From Yamagishiella unicocca (taxonomy: Eukaryota > Chlorophyta > Chlorophyceae > Chlamydomonadales > Volvocaceae), in NCBI GenBank assembly GCA_003116995.1, contig BDSL01000117.1, positions 1 through 64,000 on the forward strand: DNA of 64,000 bases, read 5' to 3'. The position numbers and the translations under genes are program-made. Below the pieces are notes generated by a model that was given only the letters and a program-made list of their open reading frames with translations, was not told where the DNA came from and ran no database searches. Of this stretch, positions 43,701 through 55,500 are shown piece by piece; positions within the stretch are counted from its first letter, which is position 1, and each line of letters starts with the position of its first letter.

Positions 43701-46700
43701 GGGTGTGGGTGTTGGTGTAGGTGGCTCGCTCGCTCTACATTGCAGCTGCAGCAGCAGCAGCAGCTCGCAGTAGCAGCCTCCCTGCGTCGCCCTCGTCCTC
43801 CGCCTCCACTCCTTGCTGGGCCCGTGCACAAACATCTTTCCTCGGCATGACCCCCACGCCCCCACACCCTTCCCTCCCGTCCCCCCTCTCATACCTGCTC
43901 CCCTCCCCCTCTCATCTGCTTTTCCTCGCGTCCACGGGTCGTCCTCGCAACCCCCCCATCTGCTTTTCTCCCCCCTTCATCCGAAGGCTATGCACCCACT
44001 ACGTTCCCCCAGTCGCGTTACCGGTTATATTACTGTAACCCCCCTTAATCCCCCTCAGGGTACCGCCGCCATCAAGGCCGTCCAGGCTCACGCCAAGGGC
44101 CCTCAGACCATCCAGCCGGACGGCCACGTTGCCTATACAGGAGTGCGCGGCATGCGGCTGGCGGAGATGCGCAACCCCAGCTCGGGAGTGATCGAGAAGA
44201 GGGTGCTGCTCACGGGTACGGCGATTGGGCGGGGCGACTTGGGGTGAACCAGATGTGTATGGTCGCACGGGATCCTACATGAAGACACACCTACTCCCCC
44301 ACATACATACAGGCCGCCGACGGGCCATAGCCATAAACCACAGGTGCCGCGGTAGTTAAGCCAAGTTTTCTGGCATGCATGCGCGCGTGTCCGAAAACTA
44401 TTCGCTCGTTGTTAGCTTCTACCCTCCGTTTCTTATGTCGTGTAATCAGGTTTTCTCGCTGCCCCTTCCCTGCCGATTATCTCCACGGATTATCCTTCAA
44501 CCGCCCCCCACACATACACACACCCCTAACTCCCCCCAAAGCCCCTCAGTGTCACCCCATCATCTCAACCTTCCCCACCGTGCCGTACCGCTACGCGCAA
44601 TCAGCCCCTCCGGCCCCCACAGCCGCAGCCACGGCTCATCCTCCACCACCACCATCGATACCCACCGCCGCAGCAACCGCCACAACCACCTCAACTAACC
44701 CCTTCCCCGCTATCGCCCCTCTCTCCCCTCCCCCAGGCGGCGCCGACAGCACCATCCTCCGCTGGGATGTGAGTGACGGCCAGGTGTCCGACGGGCGCTT
44801 CGTGGGTCCGCCCCTGAGCTTGCGCTCTTCGCTGCCCGACCGAGGTCACTGCATCCGCTCCCTGGACTACGACGGCGAGCGGGGGGTGGTGCTGGTGGGC
44901 ACGAACCAATGCGACATCATGGAGGTGTCGGAGAACCAGCAGGTGGGGGGGGCTGCAGAGGAAAAACCAAAGCAGGTGGGGGGGGCATAAAAACCGGTTA
45001 AGCGACAAGCAGGTGGGGGAGGGGCGCGGGCGAAGAAAATCACGGACACGGTGAAGCATGTATGTGTGTGTGTTGGGGGGGGGGGGAACTCTTAGCGAGG
45101 AAACCCGTGGACACGACAAGGACCCAAAACCCTGAAAACCAGAGAACCCTCCCCTCCCCCCCTCATAACCCAAGGACGTGCTGGTGTACGGCCACTGCGA
45201 CGACGTGTGGACGGTGGCCTTCCACCCCACACAGCCCAACCGCGCCGTCACGGCCTCCGAGAAGGTGGTGTACCTGTGGGACCTGGCGGCACGAGCCATG
45301 GACCGCTCGGCCGTGGTGGGCTTCGCCGCCCGGGCGGTGGCCTTCTCCTCCCTCCCCCTGGAGGCGGACAGGGCGACACACCACGTGGCGGTGGGGGGAG
45401 CCAAGGGCGACCTGATGGTGGGTGCGGGGGGCTGAGGGGTATGGGGGGGAACCCGTAACTGAGGGGGTATGAGGGAAAACCCATAGCTGAGGGCGGTGGC
45501 GAGGGAAAACCCATAGCTGAGGGCGGTGGCGAGGAGACCCGGTTACACGACGTGGGAACGCTGAGGGGCGGGGGGAGGGGGAGGGGGCAGAGGAGGCTCG
45601 CAGGGAGGGCTGGGGGCGGGAACTCGGCAGGAGCTGAGGCAGGAGTGGCCGCTATCCGCCTGGCGCAGCGGTGCATACATACCCAAACACCCAACCACCC
45701 AACCGCCCTGAGCACTGAAAACCCCAAACCCCGCCCGCCGCGGCTGCCGAACCCTCGGGCCCCCCTTACCCGCTCCCCTCCTCCCGGGCCCCTCCCCTCC
45801 CCTCCCAAGTATTCCGGCCTGCGCCCTCAACCAAACTATCGCCTCCGGCTAGATTCGGCCCTCTGTTCCCTACGTCGTGTCACCGGGTCTTCTCACCTCC
45901 CCCGGGTTTTCCTTCCCCTCCCCCCCCCCCCGGGTCTTCGGGCATCCACGGGTCTTCCTCGAATCCCCCCCCCCCGAGCTGTCAGGTGCTGCTGGACTCC
46001 ACCCTTCAGCCGGTGCACAAGGCCAAGGACAGCCGGGAGGGCATCACCGACATCAAGTACGCCCCCGACTGCCGCCTCATGGCGGCCGCCACCGCAGACA
46101 CCTGGATTGACATCTACTCGGTGGCCAAGAGCTACCAGCGGGTGCAGAGGTGCACCGGACACAGGTGCGTGTGTGTGGATGGCCGGGCGTCTCAGAGAGG
46201 GGGTTTGGGGGCCACGGGGAGGAGCGGAGGGGGCGGGCGAGAAGACCCGGTTACAAGACGCGCGAATGTAGGGCAGAAACTAGCCGGAGGCGAATAGTCT
46301 TCGGACACGCGGGGAAGGGGGTTAAGGGGGGAACCCTGCTTGCCACGCGGCTCGAGAATGCTCGTCCAAAGCCCGGCTGTGAATGCAAACTGAGTTCTCT
46401 CCCCTGCACCTGCTTCTGTTTTCGGCTATATCCCCCCCCCGTCCCCCGCTCACCAACCATCCCGCTGACCAACCATCTCCCCCCCCAAAAAACACACACA
46501 TACACACACCCCAGCGCCACCATCCGCGGCATCGACTGGAGCGCCGACAGCTCCATCCTGCAGAGCGACTCTGCGGACATGGAGCTGCTGGTGTGGAACG
46601 CAAGGACGGGTGGGCGCTGGGAGGGGAAGGGGGGGGAGCGGGGGGGACGGCGGGGGGGAGGGCGGGGGGAGGGCGGGGGGAATGAGAGGAAGCTCCTGTG

Positions 46701-48341
46701 CTGGGGGAGGGGCAGCAGGGCCGGCGGGGCGGAGAGCCGGGGTGGAAGGGAAATAGGTGCCGAGGGATCTGAGGCGCAGCTGGTCTGTGAGATAGACGGG
46801 TTCGACAGGAGGAGAGCCGTGGTGCAGGTAGCACCGCAGCCTTGCTGGCCTACGGCGCAGGTGGCTGCGGCACCTCCAACCCCCAACTCCCAACCCCCAA
46901 CCGCCACATGCCCCCCCCTCCTCCCCACTTCACACCCTCACGCAGGCAAGCAGATCCCCATCCCCTCGCGCGACGTGCAGTTCGCCAGCTACACACTGCG
47001 ACTGGGCTTCCCCGTCATGGGCATCTGGCCGGACGGCTCCGACGGCACCGACGTCAACGCCGTGTCGCGCTCCCGGCGGGGCGACGTGGTGGCCACCTGC
47101 GACGACGACGGCCTGGTGAAGCTCTTCAACTGCCCCTGCGTGCTGGACGACGCGCCGCACCGCGCCTACCGCGGCCACAGCAGCCACGTGCTGGGGGTGC
47201 GGTTCAACTGCGATGACACAATGCTGGTGGGGCGGGGCTGGAGGGGAGGCGGGTGATGTGAAAACCGGTTAGGTGACGTGGATAGGATAGCTGGCGCATT
47301 GTGTTCGGGCACCTACAGTCGTGGGCGCATGCTGGAGCACTGGGGGAGGGGAGGGGCATGTGCATGTGCGAGTTCGGGCAGCAGCTGTATAAGGGGGGGA
47401 GAGGAGGGGCTCATGACCCCGTCATGGAACCAGCGTGGATGTACGGTGCCGCCCGGCGGCCCTCTCCGGCGCCGTTCGCGCGCTCACTCCGTCCCGTTCC
47501 GTTACGTTCCGTTGCGCTTCAGGTGTCGGTTGGCGGTTACGACTGGGGCATGTTTCAGTTCAGCGTGGTGGAGCTGATGGCCCCGGAGGAGGCTCCGAGA
47601 CCGGCGCAGAAGGTGTGGGGCGCCCTGGACCCAGAGGGTGAGAGCAGCGACCCGGGGGAGGGGGAGGGGAGGGGGAAGGGTTTTTGGGTGGGGTGGGAAG
47701 AGGAGGTTGGAGCGGGCTGGACGCTGGAGAAGCGGGGCGTCCGCAGAAGAGGCCGACAACCTTCGTACCGCCGTACCGTCGTACCGTACCTGGCCATGGG
47801 CCGGTGTCACGATGGGGCCATGAGGGCGCGACCTTTCACCTGTGGGCGCAGCATGGAGACGAGATTGGCGGTGTACGGCACACCACGTCACGTCACGTGC
47901 GCACAGCGCCCTTGCTGTTCCTGCCTCCACCCCTGCCTCCCCCTTCTTTGCGTTGGCCCTGCTGCAGGCCGCGCTTTCGGCTGGACGTACACGCCGTACG
48001 ACGTCAAGGCCCCCGCCGGCGGCGGCGGCGGCAGTGAGGCGGCTGGGCCAGCCGCCGCCTTCGGGTCCCAACCGCCGCCTTCCCTGGGTGGCATACCGTC
48101 TCGGGAGCCGTCAGCGTACAGTGTGCGAGGAAGCGCAGCCAGCGCCGCCGGTGGGTGGCCGCCGGCGGCGCCGTCAGGTGACGCGATGGCGGCGCCGGAT
48201 GACGTCACCGGCGGGCCGGGGCTGTCGGGCAATATGGCCCCCACGCGCATGTACGGCAACAGCAGGGCGGATGACGACTTCGCGGAGGAGGAGTTGGAGG
48301 TGGAGGACGCGCTGGATCCGGCCGATGACGGTGACATCTGA
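37792..48341 (+). CDS. EML-like WD-repeat protein with EF-hand segment and HELP motif
   Basis: Eighteen exons: 37792-38042, 38607-38791, 39126-39436, 39625-39785, 40088-40284, 40785-40891, 41228-41297, 41665-41927, 42465-42716, 43234-43485, 44059-44215, 44737-44942, 45175-45417, 45986-46164, 46515-46609, 46946-47226, 47523-47637, 47968-48341. They join in frame to 1232 aa. Residues 1-250 are Gly/Ala-rich and disordered. An EF-hand-like loop DDGSGDVSWDEF lies near 305. The HELP motif (LVLNFVYGYNG, then ALGQVVYFVAGLAVVYT) lies near 415-460. It leads into about ten WD repeats (FFLGHTDDIKALAVCP, YICVWDSR, VYGHCDDVWTVAFHP, YLWDLA, RGIDWSADSSILQS, LLVWNARTG) up to about 1095. The tail is Gly/Pro-rich, then strongly acidic. 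EML/EMAP proteins bind microtubules, and in a flagellate alga an axonemal role is plausible but unproven. The start of exon 4 is the least certain junction. Confidence 0.92.
38789..38895. repeat. (GTGTGC)n/(TG)n microsatellite at intron start
   Basis: A GTGCGTGCGTGTGTGCGTGT-type run begins exactly at the donor of the intron 38792-39125 and continues, with an AT-rich interruption (TTTTAAATATGTGTTTTATA), to about 38895. Confidence 0.9.
41147..41200. repeat. (CAC)n microsatellite in EML-like intron
   Basis: CACCACCACCACCACCGCCA and similar triplets precede the pyrimidine tract of the acceptor at 41228. A second (CAC)n run lies at about 43094-43126 in a later intron of the same gene. Confidence 0.85.
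42759..42829 (+). repeat. Dispersed intron element, family A
   Basis: GTCGAGGAAGCCCCGTGGAT, then GCCCGAAAAAAACG, CAGACGTTTTGAGATGCATG and CTGGAGAACTGAGG. It begins about 40 nt inside the intron 42717-43233, in gene-sense orientation. Confidence 0.85.
45528..45897. repeat. Inverted repeat pair inside one EML-like intron
   Basis: Left arm 45528-45559 contains GAGGAGACCCGGTTACACGA and CGTGGGAAC. Right arm 45865-45897 contains GTTCCCTACGTCGTGTCACC and GGGTCTTCTCACC. The right arm is the reverse complement of the left with about three mismatches and one single-base gap over 32 bases. The left arm lies 110 nt after the donor (45418) and the right arm 88 nt before the acceptor (45985). A family A motif, reverse-complemented, lies between the right arm and the acceptor (45940-45972). 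Confidence 0.88.
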
Positions 48342-48403
48342 TAATCCAAGGGGTCTGATTCAAAACCTGACCCGTCATACGACGCGACGTCTGAGTTTCA
48401 ATA

Positions 48404-48471
48404 CCTGATTCACAATATGTGATGCGACACGTGATGCGCCTGATTCACAATATGTGATGCGACACGTGATG
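48404..48471. repeat. Tandem duplication, 35-bp period
   Basis: CCTGATTCACAATATGTGAT followed by GCGACACGTGATG occurs at 48404-48436 and again, identical, at 48439-48471, in the EML-like 3'UTR. A related GACGCGACGTCTGAGTTTCA-type stretch lies just upstream. Confidence 0.92.
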
Positions 48472-49018
48472 TGCGACACTAAAACGCATTGCATTGTTGT
48501 CGGGAGGGTGGATGGCTGATCAGCAACCAGCAGGCGGAAAGGGACCGACATGCGACTGGGATCCATCAGCCACGAGTACCGCATTTCCGTACCAGTAGGG
48601 TGGGTGTGTTTCCTCTTCTCGTTTAAACTCGTTCATACATCGCGCGCATCGTGACTTACCGGGGACGGAGGACTCGGAGGACGTGGGTGCTGGGCCGCGC
48701 GCGGCGTGCCGAACTTAGTTGAGCTATGCTCGCGGATTCCTTATTTTCATCACTGCTCGTCACTGCTCGTCGTTGCGACCACACCGCGCCGTGCGCCGTA
48801 CGCCACAGCTGGTCCGAGCTGTTGTGATGGGTGCAGCCAGCGGGTGCGCTTCCGGGCGGTGAGCGGCGCTGAGCTGGGGCTCCGACGAACACGTACAGTT
48901 GGAGACGGAGGGCACGTGGGGGCCCTTCATCATGAGGACGCCGCACCTAGCGGCTGCTTGAGCACCCATGATAATGATGATGTTAATACTTATCTTGATT
49001 CCTAAGGGCGGGAGTGTC

Positions 49019-49042
49019 TGTAAGGGTGCAAGCAAATTGTAA
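49019..49042 (+). terminator. Two TGTAA polyadenylation signals, EML-like gene
   Basis: TGTAA at 49019-49023 and 49038-49042 in the sense strand, about 680-700 nt after the stop at 48341. Either could be used. Confidence 0.55.
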
Positions 49043-49723
49043 AGTAACTTTTTGCGTGGGCTTCCACCGTTTGGAACGGTGCCAGGGCTGTTGTAATGAC
49101 CGGGCGCGCCCTACGGGCTGTGGCAGGCTGTGACCCGATACACGGTGCTCAGCAGGTACGGTGGGTTTGGTGATGTGAGCAAAAAGCATTTCGCGCAATT
49201 CGAGATCCAGCTAGTGGGGAGCGCTGGAGGGGGGGGGGGGACACAGCCGGCCCCACACGTGCCCTACAGCGCCCTTGTCGACTAGGCTCGTGTCTGCTTG
49301 TACTTGGGACTCTCACAAACAGTAGTGGGAGCTGGGGCTGCAGGAGGCTGATGGCCGGGCAGCTGCACGTCGCGTGGCAGAGCGTATGGTTCCCCTTCGT
49401 ACGACTGTCGTCCTGGAACGGTGTCTGCGCGCGAAGCGTGCTGCGGGGGGGATAGTCACCCGTTATATCTCCGATAGTGATTTCCAAGAACGTGCATCAC
49501 TCCTGCTTTTGATTCATAGTTTCAGGCTACTAACTACCTGTACCTTCGGCTGTCGCCCTGCAAACAAGTTTTCGCAAATTTCTACACATTCCTAGCTTAA
49601 ATATCTATCCGTGTTGACTATATAATTGCGGCATCGCTCGCCAGTTGGCGTCTGGTCGCTGAGTGAGTTGCCCTGCACTGTCAGCTGTCGCTAGTTTAAG
49701 GTACCTAGTCGTGTCCGGCTAGT

Positions 49724-50107
49724 ATGGACGTTACTTTACAAGAAGTGCCGCTACCGGGGACCGCTCTAGCGGAGGAGCTCGACCACAGGTTGCTCATCGT
49801 GCTGCGCGACGGTCGCAAAGTTCTCGGCGTACTGCGGTCCTTCGATCAATTCGCCAACCTAGTGATAGAAGGATCGGTGGAGCGCATCATTGTGGGCGAG
49901 CAGTATGGCGACATACCCCTTGGGCTTCAAGTCATCCGCGGCGAGAACGTCGTGCTCTTGGGGAGAGTGGATGAGGCCAAGGACGCTCCGGAAGGCTTGA
50001 CGCAAGTATCCCCAGCGGCCATTAAAGAGGCGCTCGAGGGCGAGAAGGAGCTCAACAAGTTGAAAAGCACGATACGAGCACGCATGGACTTTCTCGACAT
50101 GGAGTAA
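49724..50107 (+). CDS. LSM1: LSm1, cytoplasmic Sm-like mRNA-decay protein
   Basis: An intronless 127-aa protein. Subunit of the LSm1-7 ring that binds oligoadenylated mRNA 3' ends and promotes decapping in the cytoplasm. The Sm1 motif is visible as LLIVLRDGRKVLGVLRSFDQ and FANLVIEG (residues about 22-50). The Sm2 motif is VIRGENVVLLGRVDE (about 71-86). The sequence IIVGEQYGDIPLGLQVIRGE is characteristic of LSm1 and separates it from LSm8. The C-terminal helix (KELNKLKSTIRARMDFLDME) is also LSm1-like. Length is close to human LSM1 (133 aa). The start is the only Met before the Sm fold. Being intronless sets it apart from every other gene in the window. It is followed by TGTAA 26 nt after the stop. 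Confidence 0.97.
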   Translation: MDVTLQEVPLPGTALAEELDHRLLIVLRDGRKVLGVLRSFDQFANLVIEGSVERIIVGEQYGDIPLGLQVIRGENVVLLGRVDEAKDAPEGLTQVSPAAIKEALEGEKELNKLKSTIRARMDFLDME

Positions 50108-50132
50108 CACCCTTGTGGCGCATCTTGCGCCG

Positions 50133-50137
50133 TGTAA
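50133..50137 (+). terminator. TGTAA polyadenylation signal, LSM1
   Basis: TGTAA lies 26 nt after the LSM1 stop, in GCGCCGTGTAATGATG. A second copy in the sense strand occurs near 50237. Confidence 0.7.
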
Positions 50138-52560
50138 TGATGTGGGGGGGTAGGATGAGGGGGGCAGTGAGAGGTGGAGGGGCGGCGCGAATAGGACTGG
50201 GTGTGTGTGTGTGCCGTCGTTGATCCAAATACAATGTGTAATCATGGCATAGGGTTGTCGGACCGCAGAGCGGCCGCACAGAATCCCGACCCAGATAGGC
50301 AACGTGGCTGCTGGGGCTTTGTCATTAGTACCTTCAATTGTCCGGATATGCAAGCCGGGTGCAAGCAAGGCGGTTTGTTCTAATTCAACCGTTGGGCTTT
50401 TAAGGTGCACAGAGCGGGGCTCCCATCGGGCTCTGCACGTGGCGGCGCAACCAGGCCGGAGGAACTGGGCCGGGCCAGAGGGGTTTCATGTGCTGCCTAC
50501 GACATATGGCCTTGTTGATGGTGCCTGGTGTTGAGGACCGCGCGTAACTGGCTCGCAACCGAGCTCCGCCACTCATTCCGCCGCCAGACGGCGTCCATAC
50601 CTTGCGCAACCTTGCGTAACCATACCACCCGCCGCGGTGTCCATACCTTGGGCAACCTTGCGCATGAGGCACCAATGGAACGTCCGGACTCTGGAGCGCT
50701 CCGAGCCGCTTTGTAAAATGGAGGAGTGCAAACGGGATCACGGGTGTATACGTGTGAGCACTTTACAAGCGGTGGCGCGCTGCTTGCTCCAGGGGGGCTC
50801 AACCACCACCAAGAGGGCTCGAGGAGCCTGAACATGCTCCGACGACACAAGCGCTGCCGCCAGCACCCTCCCGCTCCCACCGCACAATCGTTCGCGCGCA
50901 GGAAAAGCTGCAGCAAACATTTAAAAACATATCCTCGACGACATGAGCGTGGACAGCCAGCCAGCTTAAACAGCCAGCCGTTAACAGCTTTTCCTCCTGC
51001 CGTACACTTCCGGCATCGTCCGGCAAAATTGCTGTACGAAGAGGCGGCACTTTTTGTACGACTTTTACTATCCGGAGGCCTTCGCAAAAGTACAAGATGT
51101 TTTCGTCGCTTCTTCTCCCCCCCCCTTAACGTGGCTTCAAGTAGGCTGTCAACGCGTAAACCGGACCCAGCTTGCACAATACGGCCATGTCATCAAAATC
51201 AAAATCGTCCTACAGGGAGAAGGGGGGAGTGCGACAAAGGATCGCTCTTGACCGGCCGCGGCTCCATTCCGCCATCTTCCAAAGGAACCCTCACCGCCCA
51301 CCGCACCACACTTGGTTATCCGCGTGAAAGAGCGGTGCGCGCGGCTGCACGCCACTTAAGACGCGCTAAGCGCGAACGGCGACTGCGTATGGTTTGGGTC
51401 GCTAGCGAAAGGACCGTCCGGCGACCTCCTCCTGTTCCTCAAAAAGTGAACCCCAACACCTCCTCATCGCCCAATACACAACACGGCACAAGACGGCGCC
51501 CCCTTAACCGCTGGAACTGCAACGTCGAGCAAACGTCGCCGGGGGCTGGCTGGCCGCCAGCGCTATCCATGCCCGGTGCTATGATGAAGATTTCTTCAGG
51601 CAGCGGGGGCGAGGTGCGGTAGCAGCTCCCATGCACTCCGCACTACCAAGTACACCCAGTCGCTTGCATGCCGCACGTGTTAGGTCTGGCGCTGGGCCTG
51701 GAGCTGGGGCTGTCGACCCGCCAGCTACCACCTGTGACTGCGATTGCGCCACACCCAGCTCTCTCGCCGTGTAGCAGGCCTGTCGGGAGCGGCCGGGGAC
51801 CTGGCTGGGATGCAGGCGCAGAAGAGCCGGGCCGCACTCGCTGACAAGAGCCCCCCCGCCCCCCCCGTCGTCAAGGTCCTCGTCCTCGTCATCCCACCTA
51901 TCTTGCCACCGCCGTTCAGTTAGTCAACCCACCCGCCAGTCAGCCCCGGACTCCCCGCTTGCCAACCGCCGAGCCCCACCTGGCGCCGTTCGCGCCCGTG
52001 TGTGGGTCTGTGTGTGGTTTTTTTGGGGGGGGAGGAGGGAGGGTTGGGGGGGGCGATGCAGGCCGTGCCCCCGAACACCCTTCCTGTCCATGCGGCGTGA
52101 GACTGGCTGGACTGTGACTCGTGGAGCCGCACACGGGGACACCGGACAACATATCTGCGCACCTTCTCAACCAGTACTCAATGCAGTACCCAACGCAGTA
52201 TCCAACGTGCCGTCATACGTGCCGTCATCGTCGTCATCGTCGTCGTCACCACGGCCCCGCCCTCGCCCTCCGCCCCGCCCCCATCTCCGGGCGCCGCGCC
52301 TGAGGAGAGCCCCCGCACCACCGGCTCCAACCGCCCTCAGCCCCCGTCAGCCCATGCACCAGATGCTTCGTCAGTGCTCCACAAAACTCCGAAACACCAA
52401 CTGCCAACTGCCAACGCCACGAGCATTTCGTACGGCTACACAGCAGGCATCGCCAGCCGCAACATTACTACCCCTCAAAAAATACCCCTCGTCACGCCGC
52501 CGCCCCCACCGGCCCCGTCTCCGCCGCTGCCGCCGCAGAAGCTGACGCGCTGCGCCCCCC
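50138..52560. other. Intergenic between convergent LSM1 and LETM1-like gene
   Basis: No family is recognised in any frame. Part is presumably the 3'UTR of the LETM1-like gene. The nearest minus-strand TGTAA (plus-strand TTACA) is at 50763-50767, which would give a 3'UTR of about 1.8 kb. A short direct repeat (CCATACCTTGCGCAACCTTG and CCATACCTTGGGCAACCTTG near 50597 and 50640) and several open but featureless frames are present. Confidence 0.5.
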
Positions 52561-55500
52561 TCAGTGCCTGCGTACACCCGAGTAGCTGGCGGCGCCCCCG
52601 CCGCCGCCACCCCCGTTGCCGTTCGGTTGGCTCAACGGTCCGCCGTTGCCGCTGGCTTCCGCCGCCTCGCCCATGTTGACGTCGTTGCGGATTTCGTCCA
52701 GCTGCTCCGCCAGGATGCGGACCTGAGGTGGGGGTTTGGGTTGGGGTTTGGGTTGGGGGTGGAGGTGGGGTTTGGGTTGGGGGTGGAGATGGGGTTTGGG
52801 TTGGGGGTGGAGGTGGGGTTTGGGTTGGGGGTGGAGGTGGGGGTGGGGTTGGGGGTGGAGGTGGGGTTTGGGTTGGGGTTTGGGTTGGGGGTTGGGGGTG
52901 GGGTTGCTCTTCCCCTTGGTGACACACAGGAGCAGCGGCGGCGGGGGCTTTGTGCGGTGCCCCGGTCGATCTGACCCCACTACCAGACGTACGCGGTCGC
53001 ACCAGCGCAAGTCGCGCACATGCGCCGCCAGCTGCTCAGGCGCTCAGCGGTGGGCAGCAACATCGCAGGTGCTGCCAGGTGGGCCTTACAGCGCAGCCAG
53101 CGTCACGGCAGCTCCCCCCGCGGAGCAGCCCGCGGACCCTGCAGCGGCAAGCACACCGCCGCACCCTCCCGGCGCCGAAACCCCCCCGCAGCCCACTCTG
53201 TGCACCGGCCCCGCCCTCCCTCCCCCCCCCACACACCCTGTACGACACAACGTACGGCACCACCACGAGTCCTCTGCTTCCGAGGCGGCGGTGCACCCAC
53301 GGCACCTGCCTGACCGTACGGTGCGGTGCGCGCACCTCCGCCCCCAGGGCGCCCCCCCCCGGTTTGTCGGCCGTGGATTCGCGGATTGTTTCTTCTCAAA
53401 ACCCCCCCGGGTGCCGTGGACTCGCGGATTCTCTTATAAAGCCCCCCCCCTCCCCTCACTCCGCATCCACGGGTCTTCCTCAATCCCCCCCCCCCCACTT
53501 CGCAGACCAGGACGTACCTTTTGCGTGGCCTCCTGCAGCGTCACCTCGTCCACACTGCTGAGGGCCGCAGACGGCGGCTGCACCCCCGAGCCCCCACCGC
53601 CGTTGCCGCCGCCGCCGCCACCCGGCTCCCCCGCCGCTCCCGCCGCCGGACCCCCTCCGTCCCCTCCCTGACTGGGCGGCAGTCCGGCCCCAGCTGCCCC
53701 CTCCATGGACGCCAACGCGGCAGCCACGGCGGCCCCCGTGGATGGTTCCGGAGCCGTGAGCCGCGCGACCGCCTCCCTGGCACGTGCCAGCTCCACCTCC
53801 TCCTCAGCCGCCTCCGCGGTGGCCTGCGCCTCCAGCAGCTGCCGCTCCAGCTCCTCGTACCTGGACGGCAGGTACGACACACACGGCAGGGGCCCAGCCG
53901 GGGAGGGGGGTTATAAGAGAATCTGCGACACCTGGGGGGTTACCCGGGGGGTGGGGTGTCCTCAGGGGCAGGTCTTCTGGGACGAAGAAGCAGGCAGCCG
54001 AGAGCAAGGCACCCGATGGAAAGTTGAGGGGTTGAGCAGAGACGCCTCCACTGCCCTCCCGAACGCCGCGGCTAGACTCACCCCTCCCTCCCTCCCTCCC
54101 TGGAGCAACTCAACGCAACAAAACACAACAAAACACGGTGCCGCTATGTGGACGGATGGCAGGCTCGATAGGTGAGGTGAGGTGCGGGGGGTCGGCGCTT
54201 ACCTGACCATGATTTCCTGCCTGCGGCTGGAGAACTGGCTGGGGAAGAAGGAGGGGAAGTAGCGCTGGATGAAGCCGAACACCAGCACGTGACCCAGCGG
54301 CGACAGCGGGATGATGAGGATGATGGTGAAGGGAATGAAGGTAAGCAGGTCGCGGGCGGTGCGCCGCAGAGCGGACACCTCGCGGGGCTTGAGGGTGTTG
54401 CCTGGGGGGGGGGGCGGGTGGGTTGGGTGTGGGTGTGGGTTGGGTGGGTGGGTGGGGGGCACGACGATCAGGGCGGCACCAGGGGAGGGGGAGGGGATAA
54501 ATGGGACAAGCGCAGGCACCGGATTGAACCGCGGACTCTCCCCACACACATCCACTCATACCAAGCCTCTTAAATCTCCCCCCCCCCACACACACACATC
54601 CCTGCCGCCGCACTGTCCTGTCACCGCCCTCACTTCCGCCCGCCGTCACCCGGCGCACTCCCCTTGCGCTTCCCCTCGCGACCTTCCCCCTCCTCCCCTT
54701 GCCCCCAGCATCACGCGCACGGGTGGCCACTTCGGCACTTGCAGTGCCACGGAGCAAAGAGGCGGAGCCGTTTACGACGGAGTCTCTGTTCGCAGAGTGC
54801 GTGTGTGGGGGGGGGGATCGCAGCAGATCACAGCAGCCCAAGTGCCCCAAACCAAGTCTGCCCCCCCCCCCCGAGCGCACCCAACGCCGCCTTGACGAAC
54901 AGCCTGGAGCTTGTTGCCACGTCCGAGCCCAGCAGCTTGAAGCCCCGGGACAGGAAGGTGACCGCCTCCTTCACCTTGTCCAGGCTCTCACGGATCTGCA
55001 GCCGCGCCCGCGTCAGGCTGAAGCCCTGGCTGCCGAACACCGTCTGGTCGCTGAGGGGTGGAGGGGCGGGGGGGTACAAACTTACAATAAAAGAACCGGT
55101 AACGCGACTGGGGGGCGGTTGGGCGAGGGGGGTAGGTCGGTCGGGAGGAGGAGGCGGGTGTGTTGTCGGTTGGGTGTAATGGCAATGGCAATGGCAACGG
55201 AGGGGCGACATGTTCGAAAGGGATCCATCCGTGAGGCATGCGGCCCCCCATGCGGCCAGTCATGCATACGGGTGACGCATCAAGGCAATCGTGCGAAATC
55301 CTGCACCGCTGCTGAGCCCCGAGCCTCGAGCCCCAATGTAGCGGCCCACCGACCAATTCCCACACCCGTGCCGGTCACAATACCCCCCCTTCTCTTATCA
55401 AACCCCCCCTTCTCTTATCAAACCCCCCCTTCTCTTATCAACCCCCCCCTTCTTACCCCCCTCTTACCCCCCCTCCACCCACCGCCATCCACACCCCATC

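Larger units (their letters stand above)
48342..49723. other. Intergenic: EML-like 3'UTR and LSM1 promoter
   Basis: No gene is supported. TGTAA motifs at 49019-49023 and 49038-49042 mark a probable end of the EML-like transcript, giving a 3'UTR of about 0.7 kb. The last 250 bp before LSM1 are relatively AT-rich (TTAAATATCTATCCG, TATATAATTG near 49600-49630) and probably hold its promoter. Confidence 0.6.

Noticed and set aside
50726..51622. 298-codon plus-strand frame between LSM1 and the LETM1-like gene
   Set aside because: No recognisable domain, low-complexity basic composition, overlaps the probable 3'UTR of the opposite gene.
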